From Anaerolineales bacterium (lineage in GTDB: Bacteria; Chloroflexota; Anaerolineae; Anaerolineales; UBA6663), in the NCBI GenBank assembly GCA_020850595.1, contig JADZEK010000179.1:1-64000 (forward strand): a DNA stretch of 64,000 bases, written 5' to 3'. The notes under the pieces were generated by a model. It searched no databases. It had not been told where the DNA came from and saw nothing but the letters and a program-made list of their open reading frames with translations. Position numbers and translations under genes: made by a program. Positions within the stretch are counted from its first letter, which is position 1, and each line of letters opens with the position of its first letter. Of this stretch, positions 51,805 to 60,464 are shown one piece after another.

Positions 51805-52983
51805 TTACTTGATGGTGCTTGCCAGGCCGACGGCCGCGGCCGAGTCGCCGTAGCCGCTCAGGCCGTAGATGATGCCGTCCTTGACCCACATCAGCAGGTA
51901 GCGCTGCGGCTGCGCTTCATCGTCCGGGCTGTAGATCAGCGTGCCGGTCACGCCATCCACCTCCACCTGCGCGTACTCGGCCGCGTTGCGCGGGATGGGC
52001 ACGACCAGCGTCGAGGTCCAGTCCACCGTCTGGCTGAACTGGCGGGCTTCCTCCGCCGACATGCCGGTGAACTGCAAGGCCAATTCGGCCAGGCCCGCTA
52101 CGTCTAGGTCTGGTGGCGCGTCCACGGTGGGGCTGGGCGCCTGGGCCAGCATGACGCAGGTGCGGCGCGCGACCCAGTCGGCCGGCGGGCGGTCGCCCTC
52201 ATAATCTGCCAGGTCAGCGGTCGGGCAACTGCCGTACGCGGCCGTCACGGCCGTTGGGATGACGACGCCGATCTGCCGGCCATTGAGCGAGGCGGGCAGC
52301 TGCAAATCGCTGCGGCCGGCGGCGTCTAGAATAACCTGCGCCCGAACCACATCAAACGTGACGTTGAACGCGCCTCCGTCTTGCACGGTGTAGATCGGCT
52401 CAGTGCCGGGGCCGGCCAGGCCGCGCACCGTAAAGCCCGCCATCTGACCCGCTTCGGCCGCGCTGGCCACGACGACGGGGGCGCCAACTTCATCGGTAAC
52501 GTCCACCGACTCGGAGAAGAGCTGCATAATCTGCTCAGACAGGTTCTGGTCGTTGTTGAGGCTGCTGAGCCGGGTGATATCCACCGGCACCACGGTCACC
52601 TGCTGCACGCGGAAGAGGCCCAGGAACTCACCCGCCCACACCCGCACCGGCGCAAAGCTAAAGGCCACGGCCAGCGCCGCCGCCGCAGCCAGGCCGGCCC
52701 ACAGTGGCCGGCGGCTCAGAAGTTTCGGCATGTTCTTCACACCATCCTTTCGTTGACGTTCCTGTAGGTCTTGCCGCACGGCCCCAAGCGGGCGCGGCGC
52801 GTCTCGGCCTGCGGGGGCCAGTGCGGCGAGCTGGGCCTGAACCCGCTGGGCCTGGGCAGCCACGGCCGCCCGGCGCGCCCGGCAGTCGGGGCACCCGGCC
52901 AGGTGGCGGTCCACCTCGACCGCGCGGGTCACGCTCAGTTCGCCGTCGGCGTGGGCGCGCAGGTCGGCATGTGAAATATGCAT
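51805..52983 (-). CDS. Membrane anti-sigma factor with zinc finger
   Basis: The product is 392 aa. A zf-HC2 anti-sigma domain (residues 1-80) has H and CPDC in EVDRHLAGCPDCRARR. One membrane helix lies at about 95-113, and residues 120-392 are an extracytoplasmic sensor domain with two pseudo-repeats and no recognised fold. It starts 12 nt after the sigma gene with GAGGAG upstream, so it should hold the sigma factor inactive until a surface signal releases it. Confidence 0.82.
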   Translation of the reverse strand: MHISHADLRAHADGELSVTRAVEVDRHLAGCPDCRARRAAVAAQAQRVQAQLAALAPAGRDAPRPLGAVRQDLQERQRKDGVKNMPKLLSRRPLWAGLAAAAALAVAFSFAPVRVWAGEFLGLFRVQQVTVVPVDITRLSSLNNDQNLSEQIMQLFSESVDVTDEVGAPVVVASAAEAGQMAGFTVRGLAGPGTEPIYTVQDGGAFNVTFDVVRAQVILDAAGRSDLQLPASLNGRQIGVVIPTAVTAAYGSCPTADLADYEGDRPPADWVARRTCVMLAQAPSPTVDAPPDLDVAGLAELALQFTGMSAEEARQFSQTVDWTSTLVVPIPRNAAEYAQVEVDGVTGTLIYSPDDEAQPQRYLLMWVKDGIIYGLSGYGDSAAAVGLASTIK

Positions 52984-52995
52984 TCGCCTTCTCCT

Positions 52996-53586
52996 CTACC
53001 CGGCGTCGCCGTGGCCTGGTGGTCCGTAGGCTTGCTCGAAGGCTGCCGCGGCGCGGTGCAGCAGCGTGCCCACCGAGCCGGGGGCAACCCCTACCGCGGC
53101 AGCCAGTTCCTTATACGACAGCCCGGCCTCGCGCAGCATCAGCAGGTGGGCGTCGCGCTCGGGCAGTTGGGCCAGCGCCGCCCGCACTCGCGCTCGTTCC
53201 TCGGCCAGTTCGACGGCGCGGGCCGGGTCGGGTGGGGCGCTCTGCTCCCAGGCTGCCACCCCGGCAGCCAGTTCATAGTGCGCGCGGCGGCGGGCGGCCC
53301 GCAGGGCGTTGTAGCCCAGCCGCAGCGCCACCCGATACAGCCAGCCGCCCAGGTTAGCACGGTCGCGTGGGGTGCGCTGCCATAGCCGCCAGAAAGTCTC
53401 CAGCGCCAGGTCTTCGGCGGCAGCGCGCTCGCCGAGCAGGCGAAACAGCACGCCGTAGACGCGGGCGTAGTGCTCCGCGAAGGCGGCTTCGAGCGCGGCT
53501 TCGGCGTCAGCTGATGTCGCCACGGGCCGGGTGGCGTCCGGCTCGGGTTCGGGCCGCTGGTCGAGTGAAAGGTTAGAGACAGCCAC
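52996..53586 (-). CDS. ECF-type RNA polymerase sigma factor
   Basis: The product is 196 aa from a GTG start. Region 2 (FAEHYARVYGVLFRLLGERAAAEDL, given in part) and TFWRLWQ are near residues 35-75. Region 4 is at about 135-185, with LPERDAHLLMLREAGLSYKELAAAVGV as the helix-turn-helix (in part). Length and structure fit ECF sigma. It heads the sigma/anti-sigma/ABC exporter unit and probably directs its own transcription. Confidence 0.9.
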   Translation of the reverse strand: MAVSNLSLDQRPEPEPDATRPVATSADAEAALEAAFAEHYARVYGVLFRLLGERAAAEDLALETFWRLWQRTPRDRANLGGWLYRVALRLGYNALRAARRRAHYELAAGVAAWEQSAPPDPARAVELAEERARVRAALAQLPERDAHLLMLREAGLSYKELAAAVGVAPGSVGTLLHRAAAAFEQAYGPPGHGDAG

Positions 53587-53813
53587 CGTTGCCTAACAGC
53601 ACCCCAATTCCTTGCCTGTGTTGCCGTGTGATGATCAACCCGCCGACTGTCATCACACCGAATCGCGCCGGAGACACATACATGGCGTTCGGGGCGGCGA
53701 TAGGCCGGGTGGCGGTCATGCGCAATTGGCCCGGCATTGTGGCGCGCGCGTGGCGGCCATCTACTCCTATCCACACCGCCCACAGCCGGTTTGTGACAGC
53801 CCCGCGTTGCGGC

Positions 53814-54440
53814 CTAGAGGTCGCGAAAGGCCCGCATGGCCGCCTCGCCCTGCGCCTCGCCGATGGCGGCCAGCGTGCGGTCGAACTCGGCGCGGGTGCG
53901 CTGGCGCGCCGCGACCAGCGAGTAAGCGAACAGCGGCCCGGTGTCGGGCCGGTCAAGGTTCATCCAGGCGTGGGCGTCGCGCGGCAGCAGCCGCTTGGCC
54001 AGCGGGCGCAGCGCTGCCACCAGCGCCAGCGCTTCCCAGGGCAGATAAACGCGGCCGGACTTGAGGCGCGGCTCTTTGAGCAGCGCGCCATCGAGACCGT
54101 CAATCGAGTCCACTGGCGGCGCGGCTTGCCCGGCAAAACGGGCGCGCCATAGGGCAACGGAGTTTGAGTGCGAATAGAAGTCCTGCGCGGCGTGGCTGAG
54201 GCGGCCGAAGGCGGCCCAGGCGGTGGCGGGGTCCGCGGCCGGGGCCGCCTCAGCCCGCCACTGTTCCATGTCGGCCAGCCCCTCGGCGAACAGGCTGTTG
54301 TCGAAGTGCCAGGCGAAGTGCAGCAGTCCGCGCAGCGAATCTTGTCCCACATTGGCGGCGCTCATGGCGGCCAGCGCACGCGGTGATACCTGCCCGCCCA
54401 CCGCCTCGGCCAGCACCGCGCGGTGGTAGACGGCCTCCAT
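53814..54440 (-). CDS. Zinc-dependent phospholipase C/Het-C-like protein
   Basis: The product is 208 aa. The LHFAWHFDNS (about residues 40-50) and GRLSHAAQDFYSHSNSVAL (about 78-97) motifs match the Het-C/vWA7-type helical domain related to phospholipase C and P1 nuclease, where these His and Asp residues bind zinc. No signal peptide is seen. Function unknown. It starts 3 nt after the SnoaL-like gene. Confidence 0.65.
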   Translation of the reverse strand: MEAVYHRAVLAEAVGGQVSPRALAAMSAANVGQDSLRGLLHFAWHFDNSLFAEGLADMEQWRAEAAPAADPATAWAAFGRLSHAAQDFYSHSNSVALWRARFAGQAAPPVDSIDGLDGALLKEPRLKSGRVYLPWEALALVAALRPLAKRLLPRDAHAWMNLDRPDTGPLFAYSLVAARQRTRAEFDRTLAAIGEAQGEAAMRAFRDL

Positions 54441-54443
54441 GCG

Positions 54444-54863
54444 CTAAGCCCGCAGCCCAAGCTGGCGCTGGAGGCTGTCCATGTCAAAGTACATGCGTTC
54501 CCCCAGGATATCGCCGTTCACCATGGGGAAGACGATGGTCAGCGGCAGGTGGACGGGCCGGCCGGTGGGGGCCAGGCCGAACAGGTCACCGGTGTGCGTG
54601 CCCACCAGCACCGACTCCTCGACTACGCCGTTCTCGCCGATGTAGGCGGCTTGCAGCGCGAAGGTCACGTCGGGCATCGAAACGAACAGCCCGGTATAGA
54701 AGGCCGCCACGGCGTCCCGCCCGCGGTGCTCGGCCCCGGTGGCCATGATCACGTACAGCGGCTCGGCGGTGAGCGTTGCCAGCAGCCCTTCGATACTGCG
54801 GCGGTTCTCAGCAATCACATGCCGCTGCCAGAGACGTTTGTTGGCGTGCACGAGCGATGACAT
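54444..54863 (-). CDS. SnoaL-like (NTF2-fold) protein
   Basis: The product is 139 aa. The pattern of an N-terminal helix, FYTGLFVSMPDVTFALQ in the middle and alternating strands fits the SnoaL-like polyketide cyclase/NTF2 fold. Catalytic activity cannot be assigned. It sits between the ComEA-like gene (25-nt gap) and the Het-C-like gene and is probably cotranscribed with both. Confidence 0.65.
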   Translation of the reverse strand: MSSLVHANKRLWQRHVIAENRRSIEGLLATLTAEPLYVIMATGAEHRGRDAVAAFYTGLFVSMPDVTFALQAAYIGENGVVEESVLVGTHTGDLFGLAPTGRPVHLPLTIVFPMVNGDILGERMYFDMDSLQRQLGLRA

Positions 54864-54888
54864 TCCGAGCGTTCCCTGTGCGCGTAGG

Positions 54889-55476
54889 CTACGTCAGCGT
54901 GATCAGGCCGCGGATGGCGTCGAGGGTGGCCGGGCCGATGCCGCTCACGTTGAGCAGGTCATCCAGCGCGGTGAACGGGCCGTGGGCCGTGCGGTAGTCT
55001 ACGATGCGTTGGGCCAGTGCCGGGCCGATCTCGGGCAGGGTCTCAAGCTCGGCGGCGGTGGCGGTGTTCACGTTGATCAACTCGCCCGGCGCGGTGGTGT
55101 TGCCAGGCGGGGTAGGGGCCGCGCCGCCCGCCGGCGCGTTGGTGCCCTCGACCCCGGCCAGTTGGGGCACAATGATTTGTTCGCCGTCGTGCAGCAGGGC
55201 TGCCAGGTTCAGGCCCTGCAAGTTGGCCGTCGTGGTTGCGCCGCCCGCCGCCTCGATAGCGTCCTGAGCGATGCTGCCGGGCGGCAGAGCGTACACGCCC
55301 GGCTGCCATACCGCCCCGACGACGTGCACCCGCAGAGGCGCGGGCGTGGCTGGGTCGGGCAGCACCACCGCTTGCCCGGCCGGTCGCCGCGCCACAACCA
55401 TGAAAACCAGCGTGGCGAGCAGGGCCGCCAGCACCATGTAACCTGCCCCGTAGCGCAGCCGTTGCGCGGTGCTCAT
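54889..55476 (-). CDS. ComEA-like protein (SLBB and helix-hairpin-helix)
   Basis: The product is 195 aa from ATG 55476. One membrane helix (residues about 10-30) is followed by an SLBB domain (RVHVVGAVWQPGVYALPPGS) and a C-terminal helix-hairpin-helix pair (LINVNTATAAELETLPEIGPALAQRI, in part, and LLNVSGIGPATL). ComEA binds DNA outside the membrane during natural transformation. No comEC is present here. TATAAT lies exactly 7 nt before the ATG, which rules out the slightly longer start at 55485. Confidence 0.88.
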   Translation of the reverse strand: MSTAQRLRYGAGYMVLAALLATLVFMVVARRPAGQAVVLPDPATPAPLRVHVVGAVWQPGVYALPPGSIAQDAIEAAGGATTTANLQGLNLAALLHDGEQIIVPQLAGVEGTNAPAGGAAPTPPGNTTAPGELINVNTATAAELETLPEIGPALAQRIVDYRTAHGPFTALDDLLNVSGIGPATLDAIRGLITLT

Positions 55477-55483
55477 GGCGCGC

Positions 55484-55489
55484 ATTATA
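55484..55489 (-). promoter_or_regulatory. -10 box of the comEA-like operon, predicted leaderless
   Basis: Minus-strand TATAAT, 7 nt upstream of ATG 55476; no Shine-Dalgarno sequence fits in between. Confidence 0.6.
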
Positions 55490-55517
55490 GCCCCAGCCCG
55501 CGACCGGCCGGCGGCGC

Positions 55518-56369
55518 TCAGTGCGCGTCGAACCAGGTGATCAAGTCGGCCAGCACGGCGGCGCGATGCTCGGCGTGCTCGTTGTGGACTTCGTGATACA
55601 GGTCGGGATAGACCTTGAGCGTCTTATCGGCGCTGCCGGCGGCCGCCACGAAAGCGCGTGAGCCGTCGGGGTCCATGATCTGGTCGTCGCCGCCGTGCAA
55701 CACGAGCAGTGGATGCCGGAACTCGGCGGCCTGGGCCAGCACAGCCGCCCCCTGCGCCAGGGCCGCTGCGCCCAGCCTGGCCGATATTTTGGTATGAGTC
55801 AGCTCAAGCTCAGGAAAGCTGCTTAGCCAGGTCGTGTCATGGGCCATCGGCTGCGATTTGTCCAGCCCGCTGGACAGAGTGAAGGTCGGCCATACGCGGC
55901 TCAGCGTTAGCCCGAGGCGCACCTTCCAGGCGGGTGGCACGAACTTCAGGCGCAGCCAGGGCGCGCTGACGGCCACGCCGGCCACCTGCGGCTTGCGGTC
56001 GAGGGCGAAGGCCAGCGTGATCTGTCCACCCAGGCTGTGCCCATAGAGAAAGGCTTTGGGAGCCGGCAGGGCGCGCCCGGCCCAATCGAAGACGAGCTGC
56101 GCGTCGTTGAGCAGTTGAGCGTAGCTGGGCGTGTGGCCGCGCGGCCCGCCGGAGCGGCCATGCCCGCGCAGGTCATAGGCCGCCGCAGCGTATCCGGCCG
56201 CCGCGAACGCCGCGCCAACGTGGAGGTAGCGGCTGCTGTGCTCGCCGTGGCCGTGCGTCATCATCACGAGCGCCTTGGGCGGGCCGGACGGCGCCCAGTG
56301 CTGTGTGCGCAGCTTCAGACCATCGGAGGCGGTCAGGCTGCCCGGCGTTGGGGTGAAGGTCTCAGCCAA
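55518..56369 (-). CDS. Monoacylglycerol lipase-type alpha/beta hydrolase
   Basis: The product is 283 aa. The Hydrolase_4/lysophospholipase family is indicated by MTHGHGEHSSRY near residue 37, DLRGHGRSGGPRG near 65, nucleophile YGHSLGG near 110, acid in LHGGDDQIMD near 220 and a late histidine in YHEVHNE near 255. It probably cleaves monoacylglycerols or lysophospholipids. It overlaps the V4R gene by 8 nt. Confidence 0.85.
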   Translation of the reverse strand: MAETFTPTPGSLTASDGLKLRTQHWAPSGPPKALVMMTHGHGEHSSRYLHVGAAFAAAGYAAAAYDLRGHGRSGGPRGHTPSYAQLLNDAQLVFDWAGRALPAPKAFLYGHSLGGQITLAFALDRKPQVAGVAVSAPWLRLKFVPPAWKVRLGLTLSRVWPTFTLSSGLDKSQPMAHDTTWLSSFPELELTHTKISARLGAAALAQGAAVLAQAAEFRHPLLVLHGGDDQIMDPDGSRAFVAAAGSADKTLKVYPDLYHEVHNEHAEHRAAVLADLITWFDAH

Positions 56370-56973
56370 TGGGCGCTCCCACTTCGAAGCGGCAGGCGGC
56401 GTCGCCCTTGGCGCGGCAGGCCATCTCGGTCACCTCGTACTCCTGGCCGGTGCCCCACTTGAGCGCTTCTTGTATCTCACCCACCGTCATCCAGCAAATG
56501 GCCTGGTCGCGCTGGCGCCCAGCCGTGGGGTCGCTGGTGTGGTCCACGACGTTGATGTGCTGATCGTCGCGATGGACGGTCACCCGCCCGCCGGGGCCGG
56601 CCAGCTCGCGTGCCAGCCAGCCCAACACCTGCCAGCGCCGAGCCGCCAGCGGCAGCAGCCGGAACCACAGCCGGTAAAAGGCGGCCTGCGCGCGCCGCTC
56701 TCGCACCAGGCGCAGGAACGCGGCATAGCCGATGCGCATCAGCGTGCCGCGCGCTCCGCGCCCGTAATAGTTCTCAATGGCCTGCATGAGCGTGGCGTAT
56801 TCGGTGGCTTGCGGCCCGGGGCTTTGGTCGGCGGGGGGCAGTGCGCCGACGTAGCGCTGCAAGCCCGCCTGCCGCAGGATGGTGGTCAGACCGCTTTGGC
56901 CCATCACATCCTGAATGGCGAGCAAGGTGCGGCGGAGACGCGCGTTGGGGAGGGTGCGGCCGAGGGCGCTCAT
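56362..56973 (-). CDS. V4R (4-vinyl reductase) domain protein
   Basis: The product is 203 aa. The C-terminal EMACRAKGDAACRFEVG motif is the cysteine-containing signature of V4R domains, found in bacteriochlorophyll 4-vinyl reductase and in small-molecule sensors. The rest is helical (LRRTLLAIQDVMGQSGL). No photosynthesis genes are nearby, so a ligand-binding role is likelier. It follows the GNAT gene by 15 nt and overlaps the hydrolase gene. Confidence 0.75.
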   Translation of the reverse strand: MSALGRTLPNARLRRTLLAIQDVMGQSGLTTILRQAGLQRYVGALPPADQSPGPQATEYATLMQAIENYYGRGARGTLMRIGYAAFLRLVRERRAQAAFYRLWFRLLPLAARRWQVLGWLARELAGPGGRVTVHRDDQHINVVDHTSDPTAGRQRDQAICWMTVGEIQEALKWGTGQEYEVTEMACRAKGDAACRFEVGAPIG

Positions 56974-56988
56974 GACGGGTGGCAGGTC

Positions 56989-57843
56989 TCAGCGGAGGGC
57001 GCGCAAGTACACTGGGTACTGCACCGCGCCGCGCACGAAGCCCAGGCGCTGGTAAACGGCCAGCGAGCCGGCATTATTGTCCTGGGTGTTCACAGTCAAC
57101 TCACGATAGTTGCGGCGGTTGGCGTGCTCAATCAGGTCGGCCACGAGCGCGCCGCCGATGCCCTGGCCCTGCCAGGCCGGCTGAACTGCAAGGCGAGCCA
57201 GGTGCGCCCCTTGGCTGGTCGGCGTGGTGAGTTGGTAGCCCGCCACCTGGCCCTCCACTTCGGCGACGGTCAGATAGTCGGCGCGGCGGATGGCGTCGGC
57301 GATGACAGCCGCAGACATTTGCCAGGGCGAAGCGAAGGCGGCCAAGTCGGTCGCGGCGACCGCCTCGTAGTCGGCGGGTTGGGCCGGGCGGATACGGGCC
57401 GGTGAAGGGCTGGGGCTAGGGGCCGGCCCACGCCGGCGCGAGAGCACGACGACGGAGTGCGTCTGCTGAAAACCGGCTGACTTCACGAGCGGGTCAATCC
57501 AGCTGTCCAGGCTGAGAGCGGCGGCGGTGCGCACTCCCGCGGCGGCGAGCGCCTGCGCCGTGCGCGGCCAGAGCAGGTTCCACAACTCGACCGGCGGCAC
57601 GTCGTCCACGACGACGAACAGGCGCAGCCATGCGGTGTCGGGCGGGTCGGGCGGAGCGGCCAAGGCGCCCAGGGCGCGCCGGCCGCGCTCGGCCAGCAGA
57701 TACGGCTGCGTGCCGAGCCAATCCTCCACCGGTCTCCAGTCGAGGTGGGCGTGCCCGTGGGTCTCAAAGCGGACCAGGGTGAGGATGGTGTTGCGGTCGC
57801 TTGGGTTGGCCGGGCGCACCGTCGTCTTGCGTTCGCCAAACAT
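56989..57843 (-). CDS. GNAT N-acetyltransferase, two-domain
   Basis: The product is 284 aa from ATG 57843. The C-terminal half (about 150-284) is a GNAT domain with the acetyl-CoA loop [19 protein letters not shown]. The N-terminal half is a degenerate GNAT-like domain. The substrate is unknown. A TATAAC box with TGC (extended -10) lies 6 nt before the ATG. It heads the GNAT-V4R-hydrolase operon and is divergent from the MoxR operon. Confidence 0.82.
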   Translation of the reverse strand: MFGERKTTVRPANPSDRNTILTLVRFETHGHAHLDWRPVEDWLGTQPYLLAERGRRALGALAAPPDPPDTAWLRLFVVVDDVPPVELWNLLWPRTAQALAAAGVRTAAALSLDSWIDPLVKSAGFQQTHSVVVLSRRRGPAPSPSPSPARIRPAQPADYEAVAATDLAAFASPWQMSAAVIADAIRRADYLTVAEVEGQVAGYQLTTPTSQGAHLARLAVQPAWQGQGIGGALVADLIEHANRRNYRELTVNTQDNNAGSLAVYQRLGFVRGAVQYPVYLRALR

Positions 57844-57849
57844 GCCGCC

Positions 57850-57855
57850 GTTATA
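57850..57855 (-). promoter_or_regulatory. -10 box of the GNAT operon, predicted leaderless
   Basis: Minus-strand TGC-TATAAC, 6 nt before ATG 57843. Confidence 0.5.
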
Positions 57856-58054
57856 GCATGCTGCGAGCGTTTCTGGAAGTACCGATCCGCTCGGTCCAGT
57901 GGGTTGTGAGCCGGTCGGCAGCATCGCCGCGCTCCGACTCGGCCGCCCCGCGGGTCCCCAGCGACCACCGTGTCCTCCAACGCCAAGCGCCGTATGCCGC
58001 CGGCCGAACAGTTCCCGGCTCGCCCTCGGCCCGCCTCGCCTCCCGCGCCCATGT

Positions 58055-58060
58055 TAGAAT
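58055..58060 (+). promoter_or_regulatory. -10 box of the MoxR operon, predicted leaderless
   Basis: TAGAAT preceded by TGT (extended -10), 7 nt before ATG 58068. The 200 bp between this and the GNAT promoter shows no gene. Confidence 0.5.
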
Positions 58061-58067
58061 GGCCGCC

Positions 58068-59021
58068 ATGCTTGAGCCTCGCACTCGCCCCACCGCTGCT
58101 TCGCCCGCCGAGCTGCTGGCGCGGCTGGCGGCTGGCATTCAGGCGGCGGCGGTGGTGGAACCCGGCAAGCTGCGCCTGATTCTGGCGGCGCTGGTGGCCC
58201 GCGGCCACTTGCTGCTGGAGGACGTGCCGGGCTTAGGAAAAACACTGGTAGCGAAGGCGCTGGCCAAGTCGCTGGCGGCGGACTTCAAGCGTATTCAGTG
58301 CACACCCGATCTGCTGCCCAGCGATATCACCGGCAGCAGCGTGTTTGATCAGCGGCGACAGGAGTTCCAGTTCGTGCCAGGGCCGCTGTTCGCGCACGTC
58401 GTGCTTGTGGATGAGATCAACCGGGCCACACCCCGCACGCAGTCGAGCCTGCTAGAAGCGATGGCCGAAGGGCAGGTGACCAGCGACGGCGTGACCCGGC
58501 CATTGGGCCAGCCGTTCTTCGTCATCGCCACCCAGAACCCGGTGGAAACCAGCGGCACCTTCCCGCTGCCGGAGGCGCAGCTCGACCGCTTCTTGTTTTC
58601 GCTCTCGCTGGGCTATCCGGGCGAGGCGGCCGAGGTGCTGATCCTCGAGCGCGAGGAACATGCCAATCCGTTGGATGCCGTGCAGCCGGCGCTGACGCTG
58701 GCCGACGTGCTGCACTTGCAGCAGGCGGCCCTGGCGGTGGCGGTGGCCCGCCCGCTGAAGGAATACCTGGTGCGGCTGGTGTCGGCCACGCGCGCGCATC
58801 CCGATGTGATCTTGGGCGTCAGCCCGCGCGGCGGCGTGGCTTTGCAGCGCGCGGCGCAGGCCTTGGCGCTGCTGGCCGGCCGCGATTTTGTGACGCCTGA
58901 CGACGTGAAGATCGTGGCCCCGGCCGTCATGGGCCATCGCGTGCTCACCCGGTCGCGCGGGCTGGCCGCCGCGCAGGCCGTCGTTCAATCCATCCTTGCT
59001 ACCGTTCGCGTTCCGGTTTAA
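58068..59021 (+). CDS. MoxR-family AAA+ ATPase
   Basis: The product is 317 aa from ATG 58068 (an ATG at 58059 is in frame). Walker [17 protein letters not shown] is near residue 50, Walker [21 protein letters not shown] near 110, and sensor 1 IATQNPVE near 155. MoxR ATPases act as chaperones for assembly of protein complexes and are usually encoded next to DUF58 genes, as here. Confidence 0.9.
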   Translation: MLEPRTRPTAASPAELLARLAAGIQAAAVVEPGKLRLILAALVARGHLLLEDVPGLGKTLVAKALAKSLAADFKRIQCTPDLLPSDITGSSVFDQRRQEFQFVPGPLFAHVVLVDEINRATPRTQSSLLEAMAEGQVTSDGVTRPLGQPFFVIATQNPVETSGTFPLPEAQLDRFLFSLSLGYPGEAAEVLILEREEHANPLDAVQPALTLADVLHLQQAALAVAVARPLKEYLVRLVSATRAHPDVILGVSPRGGVALQRAAQALALLAGRDFVTPDDVKIVAPAVMGHRVLTRSRGLAAAQAVVQSILATVRVPV

Positions 59022-59024
59022 CTC

Positions 59025-59198
59025 ATGCGCAATATACCCTGGCAGAAAATCATCCGCAGCTGGTGGGGTCGGTCGCTGGCTGGGGCGTTCCTCGGCGCGT
59101 TGCTCGTCGCCTTCTCCGGCATCGAATCGCCCACCGCCTTTCTGGGGGGGATGGCGGTCGGCGCCCTCGTCCTGTTCTTTCTCGGGCGCCTAGAATAG
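59025..59198 (+). CDS. Small membrane protein, 57 aa
   Basis: A 57-codon frame starts 3 nt after the moxR stop (MRNIPWQKIIRSWWGRSLAG) and ends at 59198. It has two hydrophobic segments, at about 16-32 and 38-55. No family is recognised, but the position between the MoxR and DUF58 genes with tight spacing supports a real gene. It may be a membrane partner of the MoxR-DUF58-transglutaminase set. Confidence 0.55.
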   Translation: MRNIPWQKIIRSWWGRSLAGAFLGALLVAFSGIESPTAFLGGMAVGALVLFFLGRLE

Positions 59199-59225
59199 CG
59201 CGCGCCGCGTCGAGGCCTGCCAGCC

Positions 59226-60464
59226 ATGAAGCCGACGCGCCGCGGGTGGGGCCTGGCCGGCCTGGCGCTCGGCTGTTACTTCTTCGCCAACCAAACCCAG
59301 GTCGGCTGGCTGTACGTTCTTTCCGCGCTGGCCGCCGCGCTGCTGCTGGCGACATGGGGGCTGCCGCACCGCATGTTGCGCGGCCTGCGCCCGTCCCGGT
59401 TGGTGAACGGCGCAGCGCTGGCGGTTGAGCCTAACCCCGCGGCCGGTGACAGCCTCACGGTCACCCTCACACTGACTAACACCGGGCGGCTGCCGGCCCT
59501 GCAAGTGACCGGAGTGGAGACGTGCGCACCCGCGCCGGCGGCCGACCGTACCCTGCCGCTGTTCATTCCCTTCCTGGCGACGGGCCAGGCAGCCCCGCTG
59601 ACCTATGCTGTCACCTGTGCGCGGCGCGGATGGTTCCCGTTTGGGCCTGTAAGGCTGGCCTCGCGCGCCCCTTTTGGGTTCTGGGCAGCGCAGCGCCTCG
59701 CGCCGGTGGAAGGGCCGGAAGGCGTGCTGATCTTTCCGGAGACGCGGCCGCTGACCCGCCTGGATCTGTTTGATCGGGCGCCGGCCGTGGAGGCCAGCCT
59801 GGCGCGCGCAGGCGTGGGCGGCGAGTTCCTGGGCGTGCGCGAGTATCGCCCCGGCGACCCGCCGCGCCATGTGCACTGGCGCACCACCGCCCGCGCAGGG
59901 CGGCTGGTGGTCAGGGAGTTCGCCGAAGAACAGCAACCCGCGCTGACGCTGGCGCTCGACCTCTCGGCAGCGGCGCGCCTGGGCGGCGAAGACGACAACA
60001 CGCTGGAACTGGGCATCAAGCTGGCGGCCAGCCTGGCGCGCCACGCCCACGAACGCGGCCTGCCCGTGACACTGTTGACCAACAACCCCGCCTGGCCCGC
60101 GCCGGCTGGGCCGGTGAGCGAGTGGGCGCTGCTGAATTACCTGGCGCGGGTAGAGGCGGGCGGCAGCGAGTCGCTGGGGGACGCTCTGCTGCGTGTGTCG
60201 GCGGGCACGTTTGTGGCGGCGGTGCTGCCTGCGCCAGACCCAGACACGCTTGCGCCTTTGGCGGGCTTGCGGCAGCGCGCCCTGGGGGTGCTGGCGGTGT
60301 TAGTGGACCCGCACCCCTTCACGGGCGACGGCGGGTTGGGCATCGAGGCGCGCCGCCTGGCGGGAGACCTGGAGGCGGCGGGCGTGGCGGTGCGTCTGAT
60401 CGGCGCGTCGCCGCATTGGGACAAGGCGCTGACGGACGGCGAGGCGCGCGAGGCCCAGGCATGA
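59226..60464 (+). CDS. DUF58 domain protein
   Basis: The product is 412 aa. Two membrane helices near residues 8-45 and a beta-rich domain with a vWA-like core follow. The DUF58 motif GEFLGVREYRPGDPPRHVHW is near residue 200. These proteins are regular partners of MoxR ATPases and transglutaminases. Function unknown. Its stop overlaps the start of the next gene (ATGA). Confidence 0.88.
   Translation: MKPTRRGWGLAGLALGCYFFANQTQVGWLYVLSALAAALLLATWGLPHRMLRGLRPSRLVNGAALAVEPNPAAGDSLTVTLTLTNTGRLPALQVTGVETCAPAPAADRTLPLFIPFLATGQAAPLTYAVTCARRGWFPFGPVRLASRAPFGFWAAQRLAPVEGPEGVLIFPETRPLTRLDLFDRAPAVEASLARAGVGGEFLGVREYRPGDPPRHVHWRTTARAGRLVVREFAEEQQPALTLALDLSAAARLGGEDDNTLELGIKLAASLARHAHERGLPVTLLTNNPAWPAPAGPVSEWALLNYLARVEAGGSESLGDALLRVSAGTFVAAVLPAPDPDTLAPLAGLRQRALGVLAVLVDPHPFTGDGGLGIEARRLAGDLEAAGVAVRLIGASPHWDKALTDGEAREAQA

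Noticed and set aside
57801-58067. N-terminal extension of the MoxR gene
   Set aside because: It overlaps the divergent GNAT start and both promoters; family length and the -10 box support ATG 58068.
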